Assembly: GCA_958295665.1 (NCBI GenBank)
Contig: OY282559.1
Span: 132,659,241-132,723,240 of the forward strand
Source: Tipula vernalis
Taxonomy: Eukaryota > Arthropoda > Insecta > Diptera > Tipulidae
Length of the DNA stretch: 64,000 bases
Direction of reading: 5' to 3'
Shown: positions 1 through 11,303 of the stretch, one piece after another
Layout of the letters: every line of letters starts with the position of its first letter
Numbering within the stretch: position 1 is the stretch's first letter
Made by a program: the position numbers and the translations under genes
Notes under the pieces: model-generated
Told to the model about the DNA's origin: nothing
Database searches by the model: none
The model's input: the letters and a program-made list of their open reading frames with translations, nothing else

Positions 1-3000
1 TTGAAGTTTATATTTCTAAATATGCAGCGAAATGGCGAGAGCTATTCCAATTTTTACCTTCTGTATTCCAACACCTACTGAGCTGTAGATCCCTATAAAA
101 TGTTTTTTATTTTTCGAACTAGGGAGCACATCCACGGGAGAAAGCTACCCAATAAAAAAATGTTGGTCCGTTGTTCCTACTCCAACAGAGTTGGAAATAC
201 TAAATTGTCACAAAGTTTAATAGTTTAGTATTTTTGACTCGAGGGAGCGCAGCGACCCGACAGAAATTTTCAACTCGTCGTTTGGAGGGTTAAGTGTTCA
301 TCGCTCATGTAATGTCGCTTAAATTCCTATAGATTGTGTTGACGAAGTACATGATGAAGAAGAATCCAACCTAAAACCAAACAGACGTACAATTTAACCT
401 TTTTTTTTGTAACTCATTAGTTTGTAGATTAACTTAGTCGTTCATCTACTCTTTGTAAGGGGTCACACTACAGCAAAATATCAATTTCTACGCTTATAAA
501 TCAGAGATGGCATTAGAAAATTTTTATTGAACTTGTGTTCAGTGAAATTTTCAGTTTGTAATTTTTTTTATTATCAAGAAAACCGTGAGAGGGAATGTAA
601 TGTATACACACGCGAACAAATTATACAGTGAATAAATAAGAAAGATTGTAATTTTTTGTAAATTTTTTACTGTAATTTTTTATTGGCTTTGGAGATACTG
701 CTTCGATAATTTTTTAATCCTGCTACCATTAGGATACGATATATTTAGCCCCACATATTTTGAACTCCCCGTAGTCACGGAATATCCTACGCAATCGAAA
801 CCCGCAACTTAATACAACATTTAAACTGAACTAAGGCATTGAAGTTTGTCCTGCGATTTCCACTAAATGAATCAACCGAATGTTACTTTTTTAGCTAGGA
901 AGCGCAGTGACACGACTTAAATATATATTTACAATAGACTAAAAATCTGTTACTCCTGAATTTATATAAAAATGAATGTTTTTCGATTTCTTGTAACTAT
1001 ACGAGCAAGCAACGGATTAACAATTTATTTTAAGTGCTTTTGTGCAGGAATAACATTTTGTATTTTAAAAATGCCGTTTTTTTCTAATATTTGCTTTACA
1101 GTTTTAGTACAAACATAACTTTGCAAATTTATTAGAACGGTTCAACAAAACATATTACAATTCGCGAAAAAAAGTTCTCTTTTTTTTTACTGGCAGCCAA
1201 AACTATTTCAACACATACCTATTTTTTTGTACGTTTTAAGGAAACAAAAATATTGACTCGATAGATACATATGTACATAGAAAACATTAAATTTATGCAA
1301 AAGAGGAAAACTTTTCTGTGCTTTTCGAATTCTGAACATTTAAAAAAAAAACGAAAATTGGAAATAAAAATAAATTTGTTTTTTTGTTTCGAAATTTACA
1401 TCATTTTATATTGAATTTGTCGAGCTAGAAAGAGAGGGAGAGAGAGAGGGGGCGAGAGATACTACAGTGAACAGGAAAAATATGGAAATTTAATTTTTCA
1501 TTTACCTATTGAACACCAACAATAACAACGTAAAGAAACGTCTTTCTCCCAAGACAGATAACAATAATCATAAAAAATGTTTTACATGTTTGTTCTTGAT
1601 ATACATACATACATATATTGATACATATAACATTATATGAAAATTGAATTGCGTGAAATTATATACGACAAGTACTTTGTACACAATGTTTCTTTTTTTT
1701 CGGGGGTAATTGAATTCTTGCTATACATAAATCTGGGAACATCATTCGTTCAAATAAAAATAATAATCAAAATAATAGAATTGCATATTTTCGTTCGTCT
1801 GAAGGGTTACATCTTATTTCTGTAATAATGTTATACGAAAAACAAAAATAAAAAAAAAACGAATAAAAATGAAAATTCAATAAAAACATTTTGGGGATTT
1901 ATTTTTTTTATTTTATTTTAAATAACAAAAAAGAAATAAAAGTCAAAATTTAATTTCAAGTTGAATGTAAACATAAAATAAATTAAAAAAAAAAATCAAA
2001 TAAATTAAAAATAAATACTTAATCTTAAGAATTTTTATTCAACTTCTTAGTTTACTTCGTTGTCGTTCTTCTCGAAGTTTTTCTTTGATTGTGTATTTAT
2101 TTTATTTTCTGTACTACTCGCATAAAAAAATTTCCGTTTGAATCTTAATCCACATTTAATCATTTTTATTTGGGCTATTCTTTATTTTGCACTTTGCGGG
2201 TGTGGGTGGGTATGTGTGTATGTGTTTGTTTATTCAGTATTACATTCCAAAAAATAAAAAAATAGAATTACAATAATAATAATAAGAAAATAATAACAAT
2301 GGAAACACAATAAGGAAAATTTGTCATTTTAATTGTAAATTTAAATTCTAGAAAATCTTGTAAATGGTTTTTCGTTTTCTCTCTTTTTCTTTTTTTTTTA
2401 ATTTAAATATACATAAGAACGACAGAAAGATATACACAAACCAAAACAAATTTTTCATGTAATCTGAAATGTTTTTCATTGCGTTGTTGTAGTTGTTGAT
2501 TGGAAAAATCGATATTATGGTAGTTAAAATTTTGTGTTTTATAGTATATTGTATAACTCGGGTATACAAGGACTTTGTTTAGGGTACTCAGATAACAAGA
2601 AACTAAAAGAAATTTTAGAATCTTTCTACGTTTGTTTTTACGACGGAATAAAGTTTCGAGAAAAATTCGAGCTACAAAGCTAACTAGGAAAAAAGCTGTT
2701 AAATAAATTTTAATTAATATCAACAAATGAGTTTGTCGTTTACGTTTCAAGCTTTTAAAAAAGAGATAAGATTAAAAATGTTGGCTCAATCAATGTTATC
2801 CATGTTAACATTCCGAATTTTGTGTGTTCGATTAATTAATACTTTAAAAAACTACAAAACGCTTATAACATTTTAAGGAGTCTTCGAACTTTCAAGTCCT
2901 CTTCTAGTGGTTCAAAAATATTCTGTAGTACATATAGTTCAAAAAAAAAACTTCTAAAATTGAAAATTATTTGAATTTTAATATTATGGTACATACCTAC

Positions 3001-4064
3001 ATAAGAAAATCACAATCCCGTTTCCCGGGAATGTAAAAGAGCCGGAAACGAGAAAGCCCTAGTTCCTGTCGAATCCCTCAGAAATTTGACGAATCCGAAG
3101 ACATTTCATCTAATTTAAAACGAAGCTAATATTTAATTATAATGAAAAATCCAAATTTTAGGGAATTTTGAAAAAAATTTTAAATTGAAAATAAGAATTT
3201 ATTAAAAATTAAAACTTTAGCTTTTAAAATAAAGAATTAAGAGAATATGATTTCATGTCAACAGGATTTTGTATTTTTAAATTCACCAATTTTTAGTACA
3301 AGATGAACGGATGATTATCTGAATCTGATAAAATATAGGAAGTTGGAAAATCCTTAAGGGAATTCGAATATATTTAAATAGGAATTTGCTATACTCAATG
3401 CAGTTTTACCTAACCCAGAAAACAACGAGTATACTCATAATACACATAAATATATGTATGCCTATCCAACCCGGCTATTAAATTTTTCAGGAGTTCGGAA
3501 ATTGAGATTTTGTTTTAGTCTTATGTAAAGCAAGCTTAGAATTTGAAATTTAACGAATTTTCGCGAAACACACTAATAGTTTAAAATTAAATATGGTAAT
3601 CTGAAAAAAAAAAAAATAAAAATGTTTATTACTCGTAGAAATTTGGGAATTTCGCAAGTGTCAAATAGGACAAGAATTTTAGATACCAAATCCCTTCAAA
3701 GTTAATAAATTTAAGAGGATATATTTCTTAAAAGAAGCTTAAATCTATTTCGATATTTCTACAGCTTTTAGTTTTGGAATATAAAATCATTCAAATGAAA
3801 TTTTATAATTCAATTTTATGAATCAAATTGCCAACATTCAAAAATATTGATATACTATATTTGGCACATTTCATGTTGAAAAAGCTATATTAGATAGTAC
3901 AGAGAAAAAAGCCTGGTTATAACCTCATAATTTTAAAATTTAATTTTTTTTTAATTTCGAAGAATTTTATATCAAGCCAAAATCTGTAATTTTCTCATCA
4001 CTTGTTAGAATTTTACAGCTGTAAATTCTATTAGTTTTTCTACCTCTCCAAACCTTGAAAATTG
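1..4064. other. AT-rich noncoding stretch
   Basis: No gene, RNA gene or element with ends was found. It holds many A and T runs, tg/tatg-rich low complexity near 2200-2240 and short chance frames of lysine/isoleucine/phenylalanine composition. Three loose copies of a motif near agggagcgcagcgac occur at about 121, 240 and 896. Confidence 0.5.
1429..1459. repeat. Purine (GA) tract
   Basis: A 31-base nearly pure purine stretch of GAGAGG repeats. GA tracts can bind GAGA-factor-type proteins in flies, but nothing beside it marks a promoter, so a simple repeat is the safe reading. Confidence 0.5.
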
Positions 4065-4073
4065 AGTTACAGT

Positions 4074-4273
4074 AGAGATATATAAAACAATGAGATAAAA
4101 ACCCAAGTAAAAACATAAATAAAAAATTTATTTTCTATTAGCGCCCAACTAGGTACTCTTTGATATTCCTTCTCTTCTTCTTTCGTATATTACGTTTCAT
4201 AAGCACTAATAGAAAATAAATTTTTAATTTATGTTTTCACTTGGGTTTATATCTCATTGTTTTATATATCACT
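4074..4273. mobile_element. Palindromic MITE with 9-bp target duplication (Mutator-like)
   Basis: A 200-bp element of two 68/69-base inverted arms (4074-4141 and 4205-4273), about 94% matched, around a 63-base loop. It is flanked by a perfect direct repeat, agttacagt, at 4065-4073 and 4274-4282. A 9-bp duplication is typical of the Mutator (MULE) superfamily. No coding capacity, so a nonautonomous element. Arms start AG(A/T)GATATATAAAAC. Confidence 0.85.
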
Positions 4274-4282
4274 AGTTACAGT

Positions 4283-6039
4283 CTTGTTTACAAAAGATTA
4301 CAGATTACTGCCTGAATTAGTGAAAAATTTTCCAAATCAAATATTTAAATTTCCTAATAAATTCCGAATAATTTACGATTTCTTCATTTTCAGTTAAAGA
4401 AAATGAAAATATGTTGGGCCTTCATTTTAAATCGAATTTTTTATAAAATCCTCATAAAAACGCTTTTTAAAATTCGAAATAATTTTTAATAATTTAGTCA
4501 TTGTACGAATAACAATTTTTGCGAAAAACTAGAAATGTCGAACCGACACGTTTTCGTTTGAATAATTTTAAAATGTTTCAGATTTAAAATTTCAGGGTTT
4601 CACATATTTCTCGCACTGAGGAAGTCAATTTTTTTTTTTTTTTTTTCAAAATTTTGGAAATTCAAATTTCACTAGTAAAAATCCAGAATTTATTTTCATT
4701 TAAAAAGTTTTTGGCAAGGCTTTGAAAAATGTTTACTTTCAAAACCGTGCAAAATTTCAGTTATTTGGAAAAAAAATAAAACTCAGAATTCGCGAGATTT
4801 TCGAAACATCGGTGCAATTGGTTTAAAATTTGACCTAACAAAATTACAAAATTTCTGAATTTTACAATTTTAATTGTAACCAATCCAAATACCCCTTTAT
4901 AGTTTTAAAATATTTCTTCGGAAGGTGGAATTTGAAAAAAATTTTAAAAATTTGTAAACTCAAACAAATTTTAGAATTTAGAAGGAAAACGGTATAATGT
5001 CAAATTGAGATTTTCGAAAACTCAATTTTTCAGCAAACGGAGGGTTTCTATGCATATTTCTGATTTCGCTTTTCAAATTATTTTAATGAGAATAAGAATA
5101 CGGGCGATTTTGGAATTTTTTGAAATTGTAGTGTTTTCGTTATTTTATTCTTGTAAATTCTGGACAAATCTTCATTGAAATTATATTTATAAATGATTTG
5201 AACATTCAACATGCTAAATAGAAAACGTTCAAGAAGAAAATTGTCAAATATGTATTTCTAACTCACAAGACAATGTTGCATTCAGAAATTTGAAGGTCAA
5301 ATTTCATAGTGAACAGAAATTTTATTAAAATTAATTAAAAGATTCTAAAAACAAGATGGATTTTCAAAATCTTTGGCTAGGGTCTATCTTTGCTTCTTCG
5401 TCTAACTTATGTCGCTTTTTGCGAAATGTCCTGTAATTAAGAAATTCGTATCGAAGGGACCGATTACAGCAAAGATTATTTATCATACGTAGACAAATTT
5501 TGAAATTGAACATTTCAAATTAATTGTTTCAATTTCTTCTTGATTCTTCTTCAGAATGGTTTTTCTTGATCAATTGTGGCCTTTTCTTCTGATTAAAAAT
5601 TTTAGCATAAAAAATTTTCTGAAATCTTGCAATTAAAATTTTCTGAAATCTTAAGAAATAAAACCGAAAATTTCAAAATAATTACTAGAAATTTTAGAAA
5701 TTTAAAAAAAATAGAAAAAATCTATAAAATCTGTTAATTTTATTAGAAGCCAATATCCAAATTCTTAATTTTGATTAATTCAGCGGCTACTAAGTTGTGA
5801 AATATAAGTTGTGGATCATTCCAATTTGTAATACTTTAAAAATTTCTAAAATTGTAAAGCAACTCGTAATTAGCATAGGAAGCCTTTTTAATCTGCTCTG
5901 GACTTTTCCTTAATTTTGTATTTAGGCTCTGACTTGAATATTCTCTGATAGAAAAATAGAAATTTGTTAACAACATTTTTCTGATATTCTTTTATAAATT
6001 AAGGTCAGTTGTCTTGGTTATAAAATTTCTTTATATATA
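4283..6039. other. AT-rich noncoding stretch
   Basis: Composed of loosely recurring aaatttt, gaaattt and tttaaaat words with no frame of note and no detectable ends. It may be decayed tandem DNA like the array at 34.7-36.8 kb, but no period could be fixed by eye. A T run of 18 lies near 4629. Confidence 0.4.
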
Positions 6040-6177
6040 TACGGTCCGTTACAGTTGATTAAATCCAATGAAAATAATGTAGGAAATACCCTTGCATGAT
6101 TTAATTTTAATCCTCGTGTTACTTGGGTTTTTACTAAAATTTAAAGAACATTATCACTAAAATAAAAGGCTCAATAT

Positions 6178-6203
6178 TTTTTTTTTTTTTTTTTTTTTTT
6201 TTT
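6178..6203. repeat. T homopolymer inside the Tc1 left end
   Basis: A run of about 25 T residues between the outer and inner left terminal repeats of the Tc1 element. The right end has no counterpart, so it is probably later slippage. Confidence 0.6.
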
Positions 6204-6390
6204 AGTTTTAAAGTCGTACATTTTGTTATTTTGTTGGGAAGTACCAAACAAATGCATTTTTTTATTGTTACATGTGAATAAATCCACGCCAGAATTTGAA
6301 TAAATTCACGAAATATTTTTTATGAAATTATAATTTTTTTTTTTAATATTTAAGTTTATTTATTTATAATAATATATTTTTTTATTTATT

Positions 6391-7382
6391 TTAATAATGA
6401 GTGCTACCTCCATTCTTTGAAATAAGCTCAAATATTCTATTGGGCATTGAATCGTATAGCGACTTCAAATAATTCAAAGAAATGTCGGCCCAATCAGCTT
6501 TGATGGCTTCAATAAGCGACTCCTTATCATTATACTGCTTATCCCCTTCATAAACTTTGCGAGAAAGCCATCCCCAAACGTTTTCCATAATATTTAAATC
6601 AGGGGAGTACGGGGCCATTTAAGTAAATCGACGTTTTTCTTGGAAATCCAGCATTTTACAATCCTTGCCGTATGTATAGGAGCGTTATCTTGCTGATAAG
6701 TCCATTTCAGTGGTTCGAACAGCTGTTGGAACTTTGGAAATGCTGAATTCAAAATAGACAGATACGACTTAGCTGTCATTTTTTGATTTTGAAAAGCTAA
6801 CTCAATCCCACCGTAGTATGAAATACCTCCCTAGACCATAACCCCTCCTTCCCTGCTATGATGACGATTGAGAACTATCTCTTCTTTGCGTAGGTCATGG
6901 AAATAATAGTTATAACCATCGGGCCCGTCTAAATTGAATTTTTTCTCTTCCGAAAACACGACTTTATACCACTGGTTATTCCATGTCATATGCTTTTTCC
7001 CAAATTGAAGCCGATTGTTTTTTCGAGGTTCGTTTAATGGTGGCTTTTTCTTAATTTTTATCCGTTTAAGATGTTTAGCTTTCTGTATGGCGCGATGAAC
7101 GGTTTGTACACAGACATTAACACAGGCTTTCTCCTTGATTCTACGAGCAGATAGAGCAGAATTGGAGGCAATATGAATTATTTTACGCTTATCTACCGGT
7201 TTTAATTTCGAAACAGAACAGCCGCCTTTCATATTTTTTCCATAGTTTCAGGATTTCTTAAATAATTTAGAACAACAGTGTGACTTCGGCCTAGTTTTTC
7301 GGCTATGAATCGGCTCGAAAGTCTTTGATCGTGCATCAAATTTTCCCTTTTCAACATCGTTTAGGCTTTTGTTTTTTCCCAT
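6391..7382 (-). pseudogene. Tc1-family DD34E transposase, disabled
   Basis: Cut-and-paste transposase of the Tc1 group. The probable start is the ATG at 7382 (MGKNKSLNDVEKG). An N-terminal helix-turn-helix region with ERSSRF/GRSHT-like text follows in other frames, then the catalytic core: KFNLDGPDG, QQDNAPIHTA and SPDLNIMENVW, with 34 residues between the second Asp and the Glu. Damage: frameshifts near 7335 and 7230; an amber codon at 6831 where the family has the Trp of VWGG; loss of one base in a C run at 6611-6614. The first catalytic Asp, in the family's FSDE motif, reads Glu (FSEE) at about 6952, which by itself should abolish activity. It ends at 6391 just inside the left terminal region. 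Confidence 0.88.
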
Positions 7383-7774
7383 TTTTTTAAAAAAACAATT
7401 TACAACAATAACTTAATTTTTATTTAATATTTTTTATTTAAATAAAACTAAACAAAAGAAAGGAAAATGAACTGGATTTATTCACGTGTAACAATAAAAA
7501 TGAATTTTTTTTACCGCGTTTAAATGAAAAGCAAAAAAGGGAACATTTCCAAAGCCAACTAGAAAACAAATTTTTAGTCATTTGGGTAGTGATGAAATCA
7601 TCTACCTTTCAGTATAGAAAAAACCATAGCGATAGAATCCAAAAGAGATGAATTCGGGAATTCCCATTTTTTTTATTTAGTGGATTTAATCTGGTGTAAC
7701 GGACTGTAGTTATGGTCTCCAAGATATAATCTAATTCGTATATACTTCCTCAATATCCAAATTAATTTATTAAT

Positions 7775-7806
7775 AATGTTTTTATTTTATTTACAGGTAA
7801 GTCAAA
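7775..7806 (+). promoter_or_regulatory. Candidate recursive splice site (zero-length exon)
   Basis: A T-rich tract (7779-7793) runs into acag at 7793-7796 and is followed with no gap by gtaagt (7797-7802). An acceptor fused to a consensus donor, tttacag|gtaagt, is the established form of recursive splice sites (ratchet points) in very long insect introns. It lies on the strand of the Fur2-like gene, about 38.5 kb upstream of the start-codon exon, 90 bases right of a Tc1 element. That it serves Fur2 is inference; chance occurrence is the main alternative. Confidence 0.5.
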
Positions 7807-9004
7807 GACTACACAATTTGTGAATCGTGACGTTGTTGTCTTAAGTCACCATCGATGACGGCGAATTGGTAAAGTTTTAATAAAAAATTTATATTTTAAA
7901 TATTAGTTTCGAAAGGATTTTAAAATAATTTCTGGTTCAAATTGTACTTCTGATTACCGTTATACTTGAATCCTATGTAATAGGGGCAGAATTAATACAG
8001 GTTTTAGTAATGGGGAATGATTTTGAAATTTTAATCACAACGATCAAATTCTGCACCAAATATCCCAAAGCTATGGTGCCCCAAATAAGGTAAAAGTGAA
8101 AAATCCAGGTGCGTCATTCGTTGGGCGAAATGATTGGCTGGCTGACCTTTAAATGGGCTATTGTCTATTTGCACCATCTTTTTTTTGGTACGCTCTGTTG
8201 TGAATGAGCTTATGCTCAAAATGGAGTGCGCCAAAACTTAAATAAATTTATATGTAAATCAAATAAATAAAGATCTGGGCCTGATGAGGATTGATTTATG
8301 ATCCGATACATGTGTTGAATTGAATTTGAAAATCTCTTGTATCCATAAACCACCGATTTTCTGGGAATAAGAAAGTTGTCACAGCAGAGCCTTTTAGTGA
8401 CCTATTTATTGCCTTGGCGATCTATCATTCCTTGCAAATGTCTCACCTTTGATTGTGCATTTATTGTATGTATATGTTATTTTCTCCAAAGCCGCTTTAT
8501 TTTGCATTGTACAGAGCTCGGAGAGCCCGAAAGCCCAAATTTATTGGATTTCTAGACCCACGACAAATTCAGAATAATACATCACTAAATTGTAAAAGCT
8601 TTCACCTAGAATTGAGGAATAAAAATTTAAAAAAAAATATTTGAGTACAGTTCCCTTCATTCCGGCCAGGCTGACTTGTGAGATCCGATTCGGATTAATC
8701 CAGAATTTAATTGTGCATTTTGCTTATCCTATTCCTTTTTAGTTAAATTTTGTACAACTACTGCATCCTAAACTTTAGGAATTACAATTTAACACTGCTC
8801 CCTTGTGGCTTTTTCCGAGGTTAAAAGCCAATTCAATATTTATGCCATTTTACGTAAATGCTTAGCCAAATTAAAGCAAATTTTGACCATCACAAATATT
8901 TGGATGTTTTGCCTTCAGAATTATTTGCTCATTTTCCAGAACAAAATTAAAAAATCATTTTACATATATTTTCCATTGCACAACTCGAATTTCGCCATTA
9001 TTGA
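7807..9004. other. Noncoding stretch
   Basis: No gene seen. A slightly GC-richer patch at 8040-8235 has a 67-codon minus frame (start 8234) without recognisable domain. Around 8450-8790 two loosely similar segments share ttgtgcattt, perhaps remains of an unidentified repeat. Confidence 0.35.
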
Positions 9005-9175
9005 TTAAGAAATAGCCAAGTATCATTCCGATCAGCCAAATAATTGTAGAATCCCATTTCCATCGCGCATGTCGAATTTCATCATAATTGTTAAAAAGCG
9101 GCCAAGTTCCATTATGATCTGCATTCCAGAACTTCACCTAAAATTCATTTTAGAATCTCATTTCCATAGAAGAGG
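9005..9175. repeat. 108-bp family repeat, fragment
   Basis: About 1.5 units of the 108-bp repeat best preserved at 13.2-13.9 kb (gccaagtt, ccatattccagaacttc, attttagaatcccatttcc, aatttcatcataat in order), in the same orientation as there. Further fragments of both orientations lie at 9465-9560 and 9990-10135, between two foldback elements. Confidence 0.7.
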
Positions 9176-9263
9176 TGAATAAATTTAATTAAGAAATAAA
9201 ATTGGTTTTAATAAGTATAATTTGCAAAAGATTGAATTTGAAGGTATGTACATGGTACAATTC

Positions 9264-9463
9264 TGGTGAAAAATGTATACCATGAAGTTAGCTGTAAATG
9301 AGTTGAATAAGTTCTCAACTTGCACAAAAATTTTACTAGGGTTACCAACATAACGTAACCAAAATGGTTGACAGGACAAAAACATAACCTAAAGGGTTAC
9401 GAACGTAGTAACTAATTAGTTACGTACTCAACTCATGTAGCACTTCGTTGTGTACATTTTTCA
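9264..9463. mobile_element. Short inverted-repeat (MITE-like) element
   Basis: Arms of about 45 bases, 9264-9311 and 9421-9463, are imperfect inverted copies (ggtgaaaaatgta at one end, tacatttttcac at the other) around a 110-base centre with several ttacg/gtaac words. No target duplication recognised. It lies between 108-bp repeat fragments. Confidence 0.45.
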
Positions 9464-9615
9464 CTAAAAAGATTCTAAAATGATTTGTAGGTAAAATTCT
9501 GGAATATGGCCAAATAGGGTGGCTATTGATTCTAGAGAAATTTCACACGTTCGTAGGAAATGCGACTCTATAATAATTTTAAGATAAAATTCAAAAGAAA
9601 GCGCTTTACCCACTG

Positions 9616-9988
9616 AAAAACGAAACGAAAAATCGGATTTAGTTTTTTCGATATACATAATTCCAAAAGTATTGCTTTGTTTTCGTTCAAATCTTCTGGT
9701 TCTTGACCAAGTGCACCATACAATACTATTTTCAATTTAAAAAATTTAAAAGAATTTTAATTAGCTGAGAAAATGAAAATTTAATTTTTTTCGTCCGAAG
9801 AAAATTGTTTAGAACCGAAAAAATTAAATTTCCATTTTCTCAGCCAATTAAAAATGTTTTGGAATTTTTGAAATTGAAAATGGTATTGTGTGGTACACTC
9901 GGCCAAGAACCAGAAGATTTTAACGAAAACAAAGCAATAATTTTGCAGTTATATTGAAGAAACTAAATCCGATTTTTCGTTTCGTTTT
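9616..9988. mobile_element. Long-arm foldback element
   Basis: A near-palindrome of about 373 bp. The left arm (9616-9795) starts aaaaacgaaacgaaaaatcg; the right arm (9815-9988) ends in its complement. Shared words in mirror order include caaagcaat, gaaaacgaa, ccagaag, cttggcc/ggccaag, caatac and ctgagaaaat. Only about 20 bases separate the arms. No coding frame and no clear target duplication. 108-bp repeat text flanks both sides, so it may have inserted into that repeat. Confidence 0.7.
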
Positions 9989-10140
9989 CCATGGAACTTG
10001 GCTATTTCTTAACGGATTGCATAGAAAATTTGACCTGCGCGATGGGAATCGGATTCTTAAATGATTTTAAGATAACATTCTGGAATATGACTAATTATGA
10101 TGGAACTTGGCTATTTCTCAACCGATTTTCGATCAGCCTC

Positions 10141-10870
10141 ACAACAGCTGCCTGGTTTACATAAACCTTAATCGACAATAGCTTTTAAACCTTCAATTCA
10201 CTTGAAAAGCATGAACAGCAAATATTATCAACTAGCGATCTACACGCAAACAAATACTAAATGCACGCGATTAGAATAAATTTTCCTGCATTGAATGCAA
10301 GCGTGGAACTATAAACTTCTGTTCGGAGACACGCATACCAATTGTTTTTAGACCAAATACAATCACACGTTATTTCCACCATACGTGTAACGCATGTACA
10401 ACGTTTTGTTTCATACCACATGAGCCATTAATTTTATTTTTTCAAAAAAATTAAAGCAAAAACGTGAGTTGGAACTTATGAAAAACATGCAAATGGTTTT
10501 AAAAATACCGCGGGTTTAATTCTTATTGAAAATGTATTAATTTCGACAAAGAGCTTCAGTAATGATAAACCTCGTAGCCCACATTAAGTAAAATTTAAAT
10601 GAGTCAACAAAAAAGTATTTAAAACAAGGAAATGGTAATTAAATATAGCAATAATAAATAAAACACAGTTTTTTAAAGTGAAATTATAGCCTGTGATTTA
10701 AACTAATTTACAGGGTGGGGAATGACACTTGAATAGATGATACAGAGAAAAAATTAATTTTTGAAAACAATGTGAAGTACTATCGTTACTAAAGCCATAC
10801 AATTATTTCGGCGGAATTAATTCGAACCTCTAAAAAAAAAAAATTTTGAGAGAGGGGGGGGGGGGGTCTT
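10141..10870. other. Noncoding stretch with a G run
   Basis: No gene seen. A G run (10852-10866) directly precedes the foldback-family copy that starts at about 10871. Two other long G runs in the window (39573-39591, 52204-52214) also lie at repeat borders. Confidence 0.4.
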
Positions 10871-11303
10871 ATTAATTTTTCCTTTTTTCAATATTTTGTT
10901 GAATGTTAATTAATTCATGTAATATCTAATGTAATTAGACCTTTTTAAATGTGTTTTTTATTAACACTAGAAGTATATTAGTATTTACGAACGATAATTC
11001 AACGATACCGACTAATAGACAGAATTCTATTTATTTAATTTTTAAATTTTTATATGATTTTTAATATGTTCCGAGGATTGTAGTAAGAGAGTTCAATCCA
11101 GTTTTGAACTGATGAGCTTATGATTATGAAAAGTCAATCTTCTCATCAGGCCGCGGCGACTGGACTGATTATACCACAATTTACATTCTATATATACAGA
11201 ATGTATTGCGCATTTAAGTACTAGCGAATCATACTAATACAGATGAAATCTCTTACAATTTTCCTCTTCACGGTATTCACAACACAGCTTTATTTCTGTG
11301 TAA
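10871..11303 (+). mobile_element. Foldback family, copy 1 (single arm)
   Basis: This 430-bp stretch recurs, rearranged, at 42744-43310. Shared text includes ttgttgaatgttaatt, gaagtatattagtattt, ctcatcaggcc and an internal hairpin ttctatatatacagaa. Here the parts run in one direction without the inverted duplication seen in copy 2, so it looks like one arm of a foldback transposon. No coding potential. Similarity runs to about 11303 (tttctgtgt). Confidence 0.65.

Larger units (their letters stand above)
6042..7706 (-). mobile_element. Tc1-like DNA transposon, full length, inactive
   Basis: Outer inverted ends are cggtccgttac at 6042 and its complement at 7706, flanked by TA on both sides (6040-6041, 7707-7708), the Tc1/mariner target. 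A second pair of related repeats lies about 220 bases inside each end: gttacatgtgaataaatcca near 6267 and its inverted mate near 7472-7491. Each resembles the outer repeat (GTTACA..GA.TAAATCCA), so the element has the IR/DR terminal layout of Sleeping Beauty-like and Bari-like Tc1 elements. The 1.67-kb length is normal for an unabridged copy. The encoded transposase is broken. Confidence 0.88.

Noticed and set aside
2348..2750. Two overlapping minus-strand frames of 73 and 115 codons
   Set aside because: Composition is Lys/Ile/Phe/Leu from AT-rich DNA, there is no domain, and the two frames overlap each other. Best read as chance.
8031..8234. 67-codon minus frame in a GC-richer patch
   Set aside because: No domain, no splice context and no similarity recognised; too short to call.
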